Assembly (NCBI RefSeq): GCF_900142385.1
Contig: NZ_FRAQ01000001.1
Span: 1,302,001-1,366,000, forward strand
Reading direction: 5' to 3'
Length of the DNA stretch: 64,000 bases
Source of the DNA: Marinobacter antarcticus
Lineage (GTDB): Bacteria; Pseudomonadota; Gammaproteobacteria; Pseudomonadales; Oleiphilaceae
This document shows positions 36,388 to 45,547 of the stretch, piece by piece. A model generated the notes under the pieces. That model was not told the origin of the DNA. It saw nothing but the letters and a program-made list of their open reading frames with translations, and ran no database searches. Each line of letters opens with the position of its first letter. Within the stretch, counting starts at the first letter, position 1. Position numbers and translations under genes: made by a program.

Positions 36388-36420
36388 GCGGGCGAGGGCT
36401 TTTTCCTCGTCCGCTTTTTT
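36388..36420 (+). terminator. Terminator between urtA and urtB
   Basis: A 10-bp stem (36388-36397 with 36405-36414, one G-U pair), a loop GCTTTTT and a run of six T form a complete Rho-independent terminator 26 bases past urtA. As urtB follows in the same direction, it most likely works as a partial terminator. Confidence 0.88.
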
Positions 36421-36468
36421 AACACAGCATTTTCGCTTTACCCTTTTTCACCAGGACAGGACGCAACC

Positions 36469-38073
36469 ATGGGCATCACTCGACTGCTCAGCCATCCGCT
36501 GCTCGCCTTCTTTCTGCTTTGCCCCGGCCTTTCGCAGGCAAAGGTAGAAGATTCGGAAGCGCAGAAACTGCTTACCACACTGGCAGAATCCTCATTTGCG
36601 GAAAAGAAAGAGGTGGTCAACCAGATCGCCGGCAGTGGCGATGAGCGCGCCCGAGGCTGGCTCGAATCCTACGCCAGCAACAAGCTGGGCCGCATTGAAT
36701 CCAGCGGCCAATTCATCATCGTGCTGGAAAACCGGGGCCGGGACTGGACCGTGGAAAGCGCACTCACCGGCGAAAACCTCGGTGAAATTTCCCGCCGCGA
36801 CATCGACACCATCCGCGTCAACAACGCTCTGCGTAATGAGCTGGAAAGCATCCTGTCGGTGATTGATCTGAAGAGTCCTGATGAGGACAACCGTTTATCC
36901 GCCGCCCGCGCCCTCAAAGGCAGCGTGGACGGAACTCTGGCTGAGCGCATACCCGAACTGATTGAAACCGAAGAGAGCGCGTCGGTTCAGGCGGCACTCA
37001 CCGAAGCCCTGGCCATCTATAAAGTGGAAGAGCAGGGCGATGTTGCTGCCGTGGCAACCCTTTCCGGCAGCCTCAACTCAGAAGCCCGCGCTGCCCTGCA
37101 ACAAGCCATGCGCAGCGACGATGCTGCGCTGGTGGCTGCGGCCACCGAGGCCATGGCAAGCATCGAACAGAAACTGACACTGAACCGTGCCGCTGAGACC
37201 CTGTATTTCGGGTTATCCCTCGGCTCCGTTCTGGTGCTGGCAGCCATTGGCCTTGCCATCACCTTCGGCGTGATGGGCGTGATCAACATGGCCCACGGCG
37301 AACTGATCATGCTGGGCGCCTACACCACCTGGGGCATGCAGCAATTGCTGCCGGGCCAGCCCGGTCTGGCGCTGCTCCTGTCCATTCCTGCCGGTTTTCT
37401 GGTGGCAGCACTGGCGGGTGTCGCGATAGAGCGCACCGTGATCCAGCACCTGAAAGGCCGCCCGCTGGAAACCCTGCTCGCTACCTTTGGTGTCAGCCTG
37501 ATCCTGCAGCAGCTCGTGCGTACCGTGATTTCACCACTCAACCGCACCGTGATCACGCCAGACTGGATGAGCGGCTCGGTGATGATCAACGAAGCGCTGT
37601 CACTCACCCTGAACCGCCTTTACGTGATCGGCTTTGCCCTGGTGGTGTTCGCGGGCCTGATGCTGATCATGCGCAAGACCCGGCTTGGCCTGGAAGTGCG
37701 CGCAGTCACCCAGAATCGCGCCATGGCCCGCTCCATGGGTATCAAGGCTACGAAAGTGGACATCCTCACCTTCGCTCTGGGTTCCGGTGTCGCCGGCCTC
37801 GCGGGTGTTGCACTCTCCCAGATTACCAACGTTGGCCCCAATCTGGGCCAGAGCTACATCATCGACTCCTTCATGGTGGTGGTGTTCGGCGGCGTGGGTA
37901 ACCTCTGGGGCACCCTGCTGGCGGGTATGACGCTGGGCACCATCAACCAACTTCTGGAACCGTGGGTCGGCGCAGTACTCGCCAAGATCATGGTGCTGGT
38001 CTTCATCATCCTGTTCATTCAGAAACGCCCTCGGGGACTCTTCCCCCAGAAGGGCCGTGCGGCGGAGGGTTAA
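36469..38073 (+). CDS. urtB: Urea ABC transporter permease UrtB
   Basis: UrtB is one of two inner-membrane permease subunits. At 534 residues it has the long form typical of proteobacteria. A signal-like start and a soluble N-terminal region of about 235 residues precede eight or so membrane helices. These begin at LYFGLSLGSVLVLAAIGLAI and the LivH-type motif FGVMGVINMAHGELIMLGAY. The later segment SYIIDSFMVVVFGGVGNLWG is the conserved ATPase-docking region. urtC starts four bases after its stop. Confidence 0.95.
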   Translation: MGITRLLSHPLLAFFLLCPGLSQAKVEDSEAQKLLTTLAESSFAEKKEVVNQIAGSGDERARGWLESYASNKLGRIESSGQFIIVLENRGRDWTVESALTGENLGEISRRDIDTIRVNNALRNELESILSVIDLKSPDEDNRLSAARALKGSVDGTLAERIPELIETEESASVQAALTEALAIYKVEEQGDVAAVATLSGSLNSEARAALQQAMRSDDAALVAAATEAMASIEQKLTLNRAAETLYFGLSLGSVLVLAAIGLAITFGVMGVINMAHGELIMLGAYTTWGMQQLLPGQPGLALLLSIPAGFLVAALAGVAIERTVIQHLKGRPLETLLATFGVSLILQQLVRTVISPLNRTVITPDWMSGSVMINEALSLTLNRLYVIGFALVVFAGLMLIMRKTRLGLEVRAVTQNRAMARSMGIKATKVDILTFALGSGVAGLAGVALSQITNVGPNLGQSYIIDSFMVVVFGGVGNLWGTLLAGMTLGTINQLLEPWVGAVLAKIMVLVFIILFIQKRPRGLFPQKGRAAEG

Positions 38074-38076
38074 GGT

Positions 38077-39201
38077 ATGTGGTTAACGAGACCCTTGCAG
38101 GAACGTTCCACTCGAATTTTCCTGGGTGTGCTCTTCGCCTCTCTGGTGATTGTCAGTGTGCTGCATGTGTTCATACCGCAGGACAGCGCCCTGTATGTAA
38201 GCTCCTACACCATCACGCTGCTGGGCAAGTACCTGTGCTACGCGCTGCTGGCAGTGGCGGTGGATCTGGTGTGGGGCTACCTCGGTATCCTCAGCCTGGG
38301 CCACGGCGCCTTTTTCGCCCTGGGTGGCTACGCCATGGGCATGTACCTGATGCGCCAGATTGGTGATCGCGGCGTTTACGGCGATCCGATGCTGCCGGAT
38401 TTCATGGTGTTCCTGAACTGGCAGGAGCTGCCCTGGTACTGGCTCGGCTTCGACATGGCCTGGTTCGCCTTCATCATGGTGCTGCTGGCGCCGGGCATCC
38501 TGGCTCTGGTGTTTGGCTTCCTGGCCTTTCGCTCACGGGTGACCGGGGTCTACCTCTCCATCATTACTCAGGCGCTGACGTTCGCACTGATGCTGGCCTT
38601 CTTCCGCAACGAGATGGGTTTTGGCGGCAATAACGGCCTGACCGACTTCAAGGACATCCTCGGCTTTGATCTGCGCACCGATGCCACCCGGCTTGGCCTG
38701 TTCATCGCCACCGGCATTGCTCTGGCCATTGGCTACCTGATCTGCCGCGGCATTGTTACCAGCAAGCTGGGCCGCGTGAGTATTGCCTGCCGGGATGCCG
38801 AGGCGCGCACACGGTTCCTCGGTTACCGGGTAGAGCGGGTGCAGCTGTTTGTGTTTGTGGTCTCCGCCATGCTGGCCGGTGTGGCGGGTGCGCTCTATGT
38901 GCCTCAAGTAGGCATCATTAACCCCAGCGAATTCTCGCCGTTGTTCTCCATCGAGGTGGTGGTCTGGGTGGCACTCGGTGGCCGCGCCACGCTATACGGT
39001 GCCGTCATTGGTGCAATACTGGTGAACTACGGCAAAACAGTGTTCACCGGCATCATGCCGGACGCCTGGTTGTTTGCGCTCGGCGGACTGTTTGTTCTGG
39101 TGACTGTGTTCCTGCCCAAAGGCATCGCCGGCCTGTTGTTCAAGCCGAAGAAAGCCAAGGACGCCGGTAACACCCTTCCGGAACAGGAGGCTACCGCATG
39201 A
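38077..39201 (+). CDS. urtC: Urea ABC transporter permease UrtC
   Basis: This is the second permease subunit, 374 residues, of the LivM type. Membrane helices start at residue 15. Family motifs are DLVWGYLGILSLGHGAFFAL, NEMGFGGNNGLTDFKDILGF and LAGVAGALYVPQVGIINPSE, followed by VVWVALGGRATLYGAVIGA near the C terminus. GGAGG lies eight bases before the ATG. Its last four bases overlap the urtD start. Confidence 0.95.
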   Translation: MWLTRPLQERSTRIFLGVLFASLVIVSVLHVFIPQDSALYVSSYTITLLGKYLCYALLAVAVDLVWGYLGILSLGHGAFFALGGYAMGMYLMRQIGDRGVYGDPMLPDFMVFLNWQELPWYWLGFDMAWFAFIMVLLAPGILALVFGFLAFRSRVTGVYLSIITQALTFALMLAFFRNEMGFGGNNGLTDFKDILGFDLRTDATRLGLFIATGIALAIGYLICRGIVTSKLGRVSIACRDAEARTRFLGYRVERVQLFVFVVSAMLAGVAGALYVPQVGIINPSEFSPLFSIEVVVWVALGGRATLYGAVIGAILVNYGKTVFTGIMPDAWLFALGGLFVLVTVFLPKGIAGLLFKPKKAKDAGNTLPEQEATA

Positions 39202-40022
39202 GCCTTATTCAGGAACTGACCAATCGGGATAAGGTATTTGAATTTCTTGTGCCGGCACAGTCCCCCGTGGATGTGCGGCACGGCCCCATTCTGTACCTGG
39301 AAGGCGTTAACGTCAGTTTTGATGGCTTCAGAGCCATCAATAATCTCAACCTCACCATCGACGACGGCGAACTGCGCTGCATCATCGGCCCTAACGGTGC
39401 AGGCAAAACGACCATGATGGACATCATCACCGGCAAAACCCGCCCGGATACCGGCTCGGTGTGGTTTGGCAGCCGCCACAACCTGCTCACCCTGAGCGAA
39501 CCAGACATCGCCTCTCTCGGCATTGGTCGCAAGTTCCAGAAGCCCACGGTATTTGAAGCGCTGACGGTATTCGAAAACCTGGAGCTGGCCATGGCCACAG
39601 ATAAGCGCATCCTGCCGACCCTGACCGCCATCATGACAACTGAATACCGGGATCGCATCGATGAAGTGCTGGAAATAATTGGCCTCAAGGAGCTGCGCCT
39701 GGCTCTGGCCGGCATTCTCTCCCACGGCCAGAAGCAGTGGCTGGAAATCGGCATGTTGCTGATGCAGAAGCCGCGCCTGCTGCTGGTGGATGAGCCTGTC
39801 GCCGGCATGACCGAACAGGAAATGGAACGCACCGCCGAACTGCTCACCAGTCTGGCCGGTAAACAATCGGTGGTGGTGGTAGAGCACGACATGGGCTTTG
39901 TGCGCTCCATCGCCCGCAAAGTCACCGTTCTGCACCAGGGCAGCGTGCTGGCGGAAGGCTCCATGGACCAGGTCTCCAACGACCCGGAAGTGATCAAGGT
40001 GTATCTCGGGGAGGAGGCGTGA
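39198..40022 (+). CDS. urtD: Urea ABC transporter ATPase UrtD
   Basis: This is an ATPase of the LivG type, 274 residues. Walker A is IIGPNGAGKTTMMD, the signature ILSHGQKQWLEIGMLL is the UrtD variant of LSGGQ, and Walker B is LLLVDEPVAGMTEQE with the switch His in VVVVEHDMGFVRS. A leading 30 residues precede the ABC domain, as in other UrtD proteins. It overlaps urtC by four bases and urtE by one. Confidence 0.95.
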   Translation: MSLIQELTNRDKVFEFLVPAQSPVDVRHGPILYLEGVNVSFDGFRAINNLNLTIDDGELRCIIGPNGAGKTTMMDIITGKTRPDTGSVWFGSRHNLLTLSEPDIASLGIGRKFQKPTVFEALTVFENLELAMATDKRILPTLTAIMTTEYRDRIDEVLEIIGLKELRLALAGILSHGQKQWLEIGMLLMQKPRLLLVDEPVAGMTEQEMERTAELLTSLAGKQSVVVVEHDMGFVRSIARKVTVLHQGSVLAEGSMDQVSNDPEVIKVYLGEEA

Positions 40023-40720
40023 TGCTCAGGATCGACAAGCTCAACCAGTATTACGGCGAAAGCCACACCCTCTGGGATCTGGAGCTGGACGTACCCCAGG
40101 GCCAGTGCACCTGCGTGATGGGGCGAAACGGTGTAGGCAAGACCACTCTGATGAAATGCATCATGGGCGAGGAGAGCGTGAAAAGCGGCTCCCTCGCGTT
40201 CGCCTCGGACGTGGAACTCACCCAAAAGAAAATAGAAGACCGCGCCCGCCTCGGCATCGGTTATGTGCCCCAGGGCCGGCAGATCTTCCCGCTGCTGACC
40301 GTGGAAGAAAACCTCCGTACCGGACTGGCCGTGCGCAAAGATGGCTGCAAGGTAATCCCCGCACGGGTGTACGAATTGTTCCCGGTGCTGAAAGAAATGC
40401 GCCATCGCCGGGGCGGCGATCTTTCCGGCGGCCAGCAACAGCAGCTCGCCATTGGCAGGGCGCTGGTGATCGAGCCCCGCCTGCTGATTCTGGATGAGCC
40501 GGGTGAGGGCATTCAGCCCAACATCGTCGCCCAGATTGGTGAGGTTATCCGCAAGCTGATTGAGGAAGACGGTCTTACCGTGTTGCTGGTCGAGCAAAAG
40601 CTGCCGTTTGCCCGCAAATACGCCGACCGCTTCGCCATCCTCGATCGGGGCCGCCGCGTGGCCGAAGGCGAAATTGCTGGCCTGACCGATGAACTGATCA
40701 AGAAGCACCTGACGGTATGA
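40022..40720 (+). CDS. urtE: Urea ABC transporter ATPase UrtE
   Basis: This is the second ATPase, of the LivF type, 232 residues. Walker A is VMGRNGVGKTTLMK, the signature is DLSGGQQQQLAIGRAL and Walker B is LLILDEPGEGIQPNI, the last being characteristic of UrtE. ATG 40022 has GGGGAGGAGG upstream; the overlapping GTG 40019 is less likely. Its stop overlaps the ureD start by four bases, so urea import and urease maturation are translated from one message. Confidence 0.95.
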   Translation: MLRIDKLNQYYGESHTLWDLELDVPQGQCTCVMGRNGVGKTTLMKCIMGEESVKSGSLAFASDVELTQKKIEDRARLGIGYVPQGRQIFPLLTVEENLRTGLAVRKDGCKVIPARVYELFPVLKEMRHRRGGDLSGGQQQQLAIGRALVIEPRLLILDEPGEGIQPNIVAQIGEVIRKLIEEDGLTVLLVEQKLPFARKYADRFAILDRGRRVAEGEIAGLTDELIKKHLTV

Positions 40721-41646
40721 CCGTTTTCCAGCGGGTAGAACCTTTGCATCAGCCAGAGCCTTTGCATCAGCCAGGCCAGGATTCTGGCCACCGCTTCGAT
40801 TCGGAGCGGCGCTGGGCGGCCAGCTTGTCTCTTGGCTTTGAAGCACGACACGAAGGCGAGGAGAAAGCGGTTACCCGCCTGGTGCGTCGAAAACACCATG
40901 GCCCGTTAAGGGTTCAGCGGCCGTTCTACCCGGAAGGGCGACATGGCTGCTGCCACGTTTACCTGTTGCATCCGCCCGGTGGGCTGGTCAGTGGTGACGA
41001 GCTTCGCATTGAGGCCAGCGTCGGTGAGGGAGCCCATGTGCTGCTCACCACGCCAGCGGCAGCTAAACTCTATAAAGCCGACAGCCACGGCGTTGCCTGG
41101 GGCCAGCACACCCGTTTGCAGGTGGCAAAAAACGGCATCCTTGAATACCTGCCCCAGGAAACCCTCGCGTTTGACGGCTCCAGGGGCGAGCAGACCACCA
41201 CCATCGAACTGGAAACCGGCGCCAAATGCATCGGCTGGGAAATCCTCGCCCTCGGCCGCCCGGCCAGCAAGCTGCCGTTCGTCTCCGGCCACTTGCAGCA
41301 GCGATTCAGCCTGCTGATGGATGGCCGCCCTTTATGGCTCGAACGCCAACTTATGGATCCCGCACATCCCCGGTTCAAAGGCCACTGGGGGCAGGGCGGT
41401 GCCACCGTACAGGCCACCCTCTGGGTGGTCGGCCTCGAAGACGAAGCCGCCGCCATTGAAGAACTCAGAGAAACCCTGCCCGCCAACCACCGCTGGGCCG
41501 TCACCCGCCGCCGTGGCGTAGTGCTGCTGCGTTATCTGGGGCAGGAAAGAAACGAAGCCTGGGCGTTATGCCAGCAAGCCTGGGAACTGCTCAGGCCAAG
41601 GCTTACCGGCCAGCCGGCCATGGTGCCTCGAATATGGCTGACCTGA
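40717..41646 (+). CDS. ureD: Urease accessory protein UreD
   Basis: UreD binds apo-urease and, with UreF and UreG, delivers nickel. The 309-residue protein has the family segments RQKHHGPLRVQRPFYPEG-like VRRKHHGPLRVQRPFYPEG, CHVYLLHPPGGLVSGDEL, TTPAAAKLYK, LEYLPQETLAFDGSRG and GWEILALGRPAS. The N terminus contains a perfect-looking tandem duplication (40741-40776, 18 bases twice, 16 of 18 identical), giving EPLHQPEPLHQPG. It overlaps urtE and is followed by a palindromic element before ureA. Confidence 0.93.
   Translation: MTVFQRVEPLHQPEPLHQPGQDSGHRFDSERRWAASLSLGFEARHEGEEKAVTRLVRRKHHGPLRVQRPFYPEGRHGCCHVYLLHPPGGLVSGDELRIEASVGEGAHVLLTTPAAAKLYKADSHGVAWGQHTRLQVAKNGILEYLPQETLAFDGSRGEQTTTIELETGAKCIGWEILALGRPASKLPFVSGHLQQRFSLLMDGRPLWLERQLMDPAHPRFKGHWGQGGATVQATLWVVGLEDEAAAIEELRETLPANHRWAVTRRRGVVLLRYLGQERNEAWALCQQAWELLRPRLTGQPAMVPRIWLT
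40741..40776 (+). repeat. 18-base tandem duplication in ureD
   Basis: Two adjacent 18-base units, 40741-40758 and 40759-40776, share 16 bases (CCTTTGCATCAGCCAG identical) and keep the frame. They encode PLHQPE/PLHQPG. It looks like a recent slippage event in the poorly conserved N terminus. Confidence 0.85.
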
Positions 41647-41658
41647 CCTTGGCAGTTG

Positions 41659-41766
41659 GAACAGGGCGGGAGGAACCGTTCGGGGCACGCTGTGAATACG
41701 TCCCTGTACGCTTGACAAAAACATCCATGTTTTTGACATCCCCGAACGGTTCCTCCCGCCCTGTTC
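41659..41766. repeat. Palindromic intergenic element 1 (ureD-ureA)
   Basis: Perfect 27-base inverted arms (41659-41685 and 41740-41766) enclose 54 bases. The centre holds a second palindrome, CAAAAACAT-CC-ATGTTTTTG (41716-41735), and the core words ACGCTTG and CATCCATG. The same core, in opposite orientation, lies inside element 2 at 42463-42574, but the arms of the two are unrelated in sequence. Folding would give a very strong RNA or DNA hairpin between ureD and ureA. Confidence 0.9.
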
Positions 41767-41823
41767 ACAAGACTTGGGTGCGGGCCTGTAGCGAAACAAA
41801 CAGTTAGTGAGACGGAGAACAAG

Positions 41824-42126
41824 ATGGAACTGACACCAAGAGACAAAGACAAGCTGCTGCTGTTCACGGCGGCACTGCTAGCCGAACGCCGTAAAGCCAA
41901 AGGCCTGAAACTGAATTATCCCGAAGCCATCGCCCTTATCAGCGCTGAAATCATGGAAGGCGCCAGAGCCGGCCAATCCGTCGCGGAGCTGATGAGCAGC
42001 GGCGCAGAAATTCTGACCCGCGCCGACGTGATGGACGGCATCGCCGACATGATCCCGGAAGTGCAGGTAGAAGCCACCTTCCCGGACGGCACCAAACTCG
42101 TCACCGTTCACAACCCCATCGTGTAA
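41824..42126 (+). CDS. ureA: Urease gamma subunit
   Basis: UreA is the small structural subunit of the nickel enzyme urease. It has 100 residues, the normal size. It opens [20 protein letters not shown] and contains [20 protein letters not shown], then [20 protein letters not shown] and [14 protein letters not shown]. These cover the complete family. GGAGAACAAG precedes the ATG. It lies between the first palindromic element and ureB, which follows after 10 bases. Confidence 0.97.
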   Translation: MELTPRDKDKLLLFTAALLAERRKAKGLKLNYPEAIALISAEIMEGARAGQSVAELMSSGAEILTRADVMDGIADMIPEVQVEATFPDGTKLVTVHNPIV

Positions 42127-42136
42127 GGAGCGCGCC

Positions 42137-42454
42137 ATGATTCCCGGAGAGTACCAACTTAAAGACGGCGAAATAGAACTCTGCGCTGGCCGCGAACGCA
42201 TCATTGTTGACGTCGCCAACACCGGAGACCGCCCGATACAGATCGGCTCTCACTATCATTTCGCCGAGGCGAATCCAGCGTTGGATTTTGATCGACCGAA
42301 AGCTAAAGGCTACCGCCTGGACGTAGCCGCCGGCACCGCCATTCGTTTTGAGCCGGGCCAGGTCCGCCAAGTCACCCTGATTCCGTTCAGCGGCAGTCGG
42401 GAGATTTATGGCTTTAGAGCCGAAGTCATGGGCAGTTTGGACGCCACGAAATGA
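42137..42454 (+). CDS. ureB: Urease beta subunit
   Basis: UreB is the second small structural subunit, 105 residues. It begins [20 protein letters not shown] and has [20 protein letters not shown], the strongly conserved core. [20 protein letters not shown] and [17 protein letters not shown] follow. AAGGAG precedes the ATG. A second palindromic element begins nine bases after its stop and separates it from ureC, an unusual interruption in a tightly packed structural operon. Confidence 0.97.
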   Translation: MIPGEYQLKDGEIELCAGRERIIVDVANTGDRPIQIGSHYHFAEANPALDFDRPKAKGYRLDVAAGTAIRFEPGQVRQVTLIPFSGSREIYGFRAEVMGSLDATK

Positions 42455-42462
42455 TTCCGGGA

Positions 42463-42574
42463 GAGCGAGTGGGAATAACTTTCCAAAACTGTGCGGAGCC
42501 ATGGATGGCGGAGCCCAAGCGTCACATGGATGTGCCGCAAGGAGCGTGTTTTGGAAAGTCATTCCCACTTGCTC
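42463..42574. repeat. Palindromic intergenic element 2 (ureB-ureC)
   Basis: Arms of 27 bases (42463-42489 and 42548-42574) are complementary at 25 positions and enclose 58 bases. The core carries CATGGATG and CAAGCGT, which are the reverse complement of the CATCCATG and ACGCTTG words of element 1, with similar spacing. Core identity with unrelated arms suggests a repeat family whose arms change together. The element ends 31 bases before the ureC start. Confidence 0.88.
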
Positions 42575-42604
42575 CTGCACCCAAGCCAACAAATGAGGGA
42601 TAGC

Positions 42605-44308
42605 ATGAAAATCACAAGGCAAGCCTACGCCGACATGTACGGCCCCACCGTGGGCGATCGCGTGCGGCTCGGCGATACCGAACTGTGGATTGAGGTCGAG
42701 AAAGATCACACCCATTACGGCGACGAAGTAAAATTCGGCGGCGGAAAAGTCATCCGCGATGGCATGGGCCAAAGCCAGCGCGCCGACGACACCGTGATGG
42801 ACACCGTTATCACCAATGCATTGATTCTGGACTGGTGGGGCATCGTTAAAGCCGACGTTGGCCTGCAAAACGGCCGCATCGCCGCCATCGGCAAAGCCGG
42901 CAACCCCGACACCCAGCCAGACGTCACCATCGTGATCGGCCCCGGCACCGAAATCATCGCCGGCGAAGGCAAAATTCTCACCGCCGGTGGCATCGATTCC
43001 CACATTCACTTCATCTGCCCGCAGCAGATTGAAGAAGCGCTCATGAGCGGCATTACCACCATGCTCGGCGGCGGCACCGGCCCGGCCACCGGCACCAACG
43101 CCACCACCTGCACACCCGGTGCCTGGCACATGGGCAAAATGCTGCAGGCTGTCGACAGCCAGCCCATGAACATAGGCTTCCTGGGCAAAGGCAACACCAG
43201 CCTGCCGGAAGCCCTGGAATTGCAGATAAAAGCCGGCGCCATGGGCCTGAAACTGCACGAAGACTGGGGCACCACCCCGGCCAGCATCGACAACTGCCTC
43301 ACCGTGGCCGACAAATACGACGTACAGGTCGCCATTCACACCGACACCCTGAACGAATCCGGCTTTGTGGAAGATACCCTGGCCGCGTTCAAAGAGCGCT
43401 GCATCCACACCTACCACACCGAAGGCGCCGGCGGCGGCCACGCGCCGGACATCATTACCGCCTGCTCCAAACCCTACGTGCTGCCGTCGTCTACCAACCC
43501 CACACGGCCCTACACCGTGAACACCATCGACGAACACCTCGACATGCTGATGGTGTGCCACCACCTGGACCCGAATATTCCCGAAGACGTCGCCTTCGCG
43601 GATTCGCGCATTCGCCGCGAGACCATCGCAGCGGAAGACATCCTGCACGACCTGGGCGTGATCTCGATGATCGCCTCCGATTCCCAGGCCATGGGGCGGG
43701 TGGGCGAAGTGGTGTGCCGCACCTGGCAAACCGCCCACAAGATGAAAGTTCAGCGCGGCCTGCTGCCGCAAGATGAAAGCCTGGGCGCCGACAACTTCCG
43801 CGCCAAACGCTACATCGCCAAGTACACCATCAACCCCGCCATCACCCACGGCATTGGCCACGAAGTGGGCTCGGTAGAAGTGGGCAAGCTGGCCGACCTG
43901 GTGCTGTGGAACCCGGCGTTTTTCGGCGTAAAGCCTGCCCTCATTGTGAAGGGCGGCATGATTGCCGCTGCGCCCATGGGCGATCCCAATGCCTCCATCC
44001 CCACGCCCCAGCCCGTGCATTACCGGCTTATGTTTGGTGCCTTCGGCAAAGCCGCCAGTGCCACGCGCCTGACGTTCGTAAGCCAGGCCGCGCTGGATGC
44101 GGGCATTGGCAAAGAACTGGGCCTGGACAGCCCGCTGGCGGCCTGCAAGAACGTACGGCAGGTGCGCAAGAGCGACATGAAACTGAACGACGCCTGCCCG
44201 CACATCACCGTAGACCCGCAAACCTACGAAGTGCACGCAGACGGCGAACTGCTTACCTGCGAGCCGGCCTCTGAACTGCCGCTGGCTCAGCGTTACCACT
44301 TGTTCTGA
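42605..44308 (+). CDS. ureC: Urease alpha subunit
   Basis: UreC is the catalytic subunit, 567 residues, holding the two nickel ions. The start [20 protein letters not shown] has GAGGGATAGC upstream; frames beginning earlier only read the palindromic element. Active-site parts are [11 protein letters not shown] (nickel His pair), [15 protein letters not shown] (carbamylated Lys and His), [13 protein letters not shown] and [11 protein letters not shown]. The flap [20 protein letters not shown] and the last ligand [12 protein letters not shown] complete it. All key residues are present, so it should be active once nickel is inserted. Confidence 0.98.
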   Translation: MKITRQAYADMYGPTVGDRVRLGDTELWIEVEKDHTHYGDEVKFGGGKVIRDGMGQSQRADDTVMDTVITNALILDWWGIVKADVGLQNGRIAAIGKAGNPDTQPDVTIVIGPGTEIIAGEGKILTAGGIDSHIHFICPQQIEEALMSGITTMLGGGTGPATGTNATTCTPGAWHMGKMLQAVDSQPMNIGFLGKGNTSLPEALELQIKAGAMGLKLHEDWGTTPASIDNCLTVADKYDVQVAIHTDTLNESGFVEDTLAAFKERCIHTYHTEGAGGGHAPDIITACSKPYVLPSSTNPTRPYTVNTIDEHLDMLMVCHHLDPNIPEDVAFADSRIRRETIAAEDILHDLGVISMIASDSQAMGRVGEVVCRTWQTAHKMKVQRGLLPQDESLGADNFRAKRYIAKYTINPAITHGIGHEVGSVEVGKLADLVLWNPAFFGVKPALIVKGGMIAAAPMGDPNASIPTPQPVHYRLMFGAFGKAASATRLTFVSQAALDAGIGKELGLDSPLAACKNVRQVRKSDMKLNDACPHITVDPQTYEVHADGELLTCEPASELPLAQRYHLF

Positions 44309-44328
44309 GCCGGAAACCGGAGAACCTT

Positions 44329-44823
44329 ATGTTGGAACTGATTAAACGCATCACCAACGTGGATACCACTGAAATCCACGACAACCTGACGTTGCCCTAC
44401 GAACTGCGCATGCGGGGCCGGCTGAGAACCACCACGGAAACCAGCCAGGACGTTGGCCTGTTCCTGGATCGCGGCCCGGTGCTGCGAGACGGCGACCTGC
44501 TGGAAGCCAGAACCGGCGAGATCATCCGCATCCGCGCAGCGGAAGAACCGGTGGTGACCGCCTACGTAAAAGCCGGTCTGCCGCTGGCACGCCTGTGTTA
44601 TCACCTCGGCAATCGCCACGTCTCCCTCGCCATCGGTGAGAATGACCAGGGCGGCTGGGTTCGCTTTCCGCCAGACCATGTGCTGGAGGAACTGGCCGAG
44701 CACCTGGGCGCGGTGATTATTCGCCACACAGCGCCGTTTGATCCCGAACCAGGCGCCTATGCCCAGGCCGGGCAGGCATCTGGCGACCACGGCCACGGGC
44801 ATCACCATGATCACGCCCATTAA
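44329..44823 (+). CDS. ureE: Urease accessory protein UreE
   Basis: UreE is the nickel metallochaperone that passes nickel to UreG and the urease complex. It has 164 residues. The N-terminal domain contains TLPYELRMRGRLRTTTETSQ, and the C-terminal metal domain has LCYHLGNRHVSLAIGEN with its conserved His. The tail is rich in histidine (GDHGHGHHHDHAH), as in nickel-storing UreE proteins. It overlaps ureF by 17 bases. Confidence 0.95.
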   Translation: MLELIKRITNVDTTEIHDNLTLPYELRMRGRLRTTTETSQDVGLFLDRGPVLRDGDLLEARTGEIIRIRAAEEPVVTAYVKAGLPLARLCYHLGNRHVSLAIGENDQGGWVRFPPDHVLEELAEHLGAVIIRHTAPFDPEPGAYAQAGQASGDHGHGHHHDHAH

Positions 44824-45508
44824 CAACGATGCAGCCATAGCCAGCGACCTGGCCTTACTGGGCCTGATGCAACTGGTCAGCCCCGCGCTGCCCATCGGGG
44901 CTTTCGCCTGGTCGCAAGGGCTGGAAAGTGCCTTTGAGCTGGGTTGGGTGAATGACGAAACAGACTTGCAGGGATGGCTGGAAGGCGTACTTGAAGATGG
45001 CCTGAGCCGCTGCGAATTGCCTTTGCTGGTGCGCTTGCAAACAGCCTGGGCTGCAAAGGATGCGCAAGCCATTGCACAGTGGAACGACTGGCTGCACACC
45101 ACCCGGGAAACCGCCGAACTGAGTGATGAAGACACCCGCCTCGGCGCAGCGTTAGTCACCCTGCTGCGCAACCTGGGCCTGCTGCCGGATGCGAACCTGA
45201 TTCCCAGCGAACCCGGTTACATCACCATGTTCGCCTGGGTGGCCCATCACCGGAATGTACCCGAGCGCCAGACCCTGCTCGGCTTCGCCTGGGCCTGGCT
45301 GGAAAACCAGCTGGCGGTTGCCTGCAAAGCGCTGCCCCTTGGCCACACCGCCGCCCAGCGCGTGACCGAACACATGCGCCCCTTATTGGTAACCGCTGTA
45401 GAGATTGCCCTGCAGCGGGATGACGAAGAGCTTGGGCCCATTCTGCCCGGCCTGGCCCTCGGCAGCGCCTTACACGAAACCCAGTATTCGCGGCTTTTCA
45501 GAAGCTGA
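44807..45508 (+). CDS. ureF: Urease accessory protein UreF
   Basis: UreF is an all-helical protein that joins UreD and UreG in the nickel-insertion complex. I take ATG 44807, giving 233 residues, within the ureE histidine tail; longer frames read through ureE. Conserved parts are LMQLVSPALPIGAFAWSQGL, YLAELWGWV-like AFELGWVNDETDLQGWLEG and the later FAWAWLENQLAVACKALPLG. ureG follows 39 bases later. Confidence 0.93.
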   Translation: MITPINNDAAIASDLALLGLMQLVSPALPIGAFAWSQGLESAFELGWVNDETDLQGWLEGVLEDGLSRCELPLLVRLQTAWAAKDAQAIAQWNDWLHTTRETAELSDEDTRLGAALVTLLRNLGLLPDANLIPSEPGYITMFAWVAHHRNVPERQTLLGFAWAWLENQLAVACKALPLGHTAAQRVTEHMRPLLVTAVEIALQRDDEELGPILPGLALGSALHETQYSRLFRS

Positions 45509-45547
45509 AAAACAAACACTGATTACAAGAGAAACGGAGAACACGCC

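Noticed and set aside
42101..44299. 732-codon open frame antisense to ureC, and a 545-codon one antisense to urtE/urtD (39209-40846)
   Set aside because: Both lie opposite strongly supported genes with all motifs, have no family resemblance or ribosome-binding site, and result from third-position GC bias.
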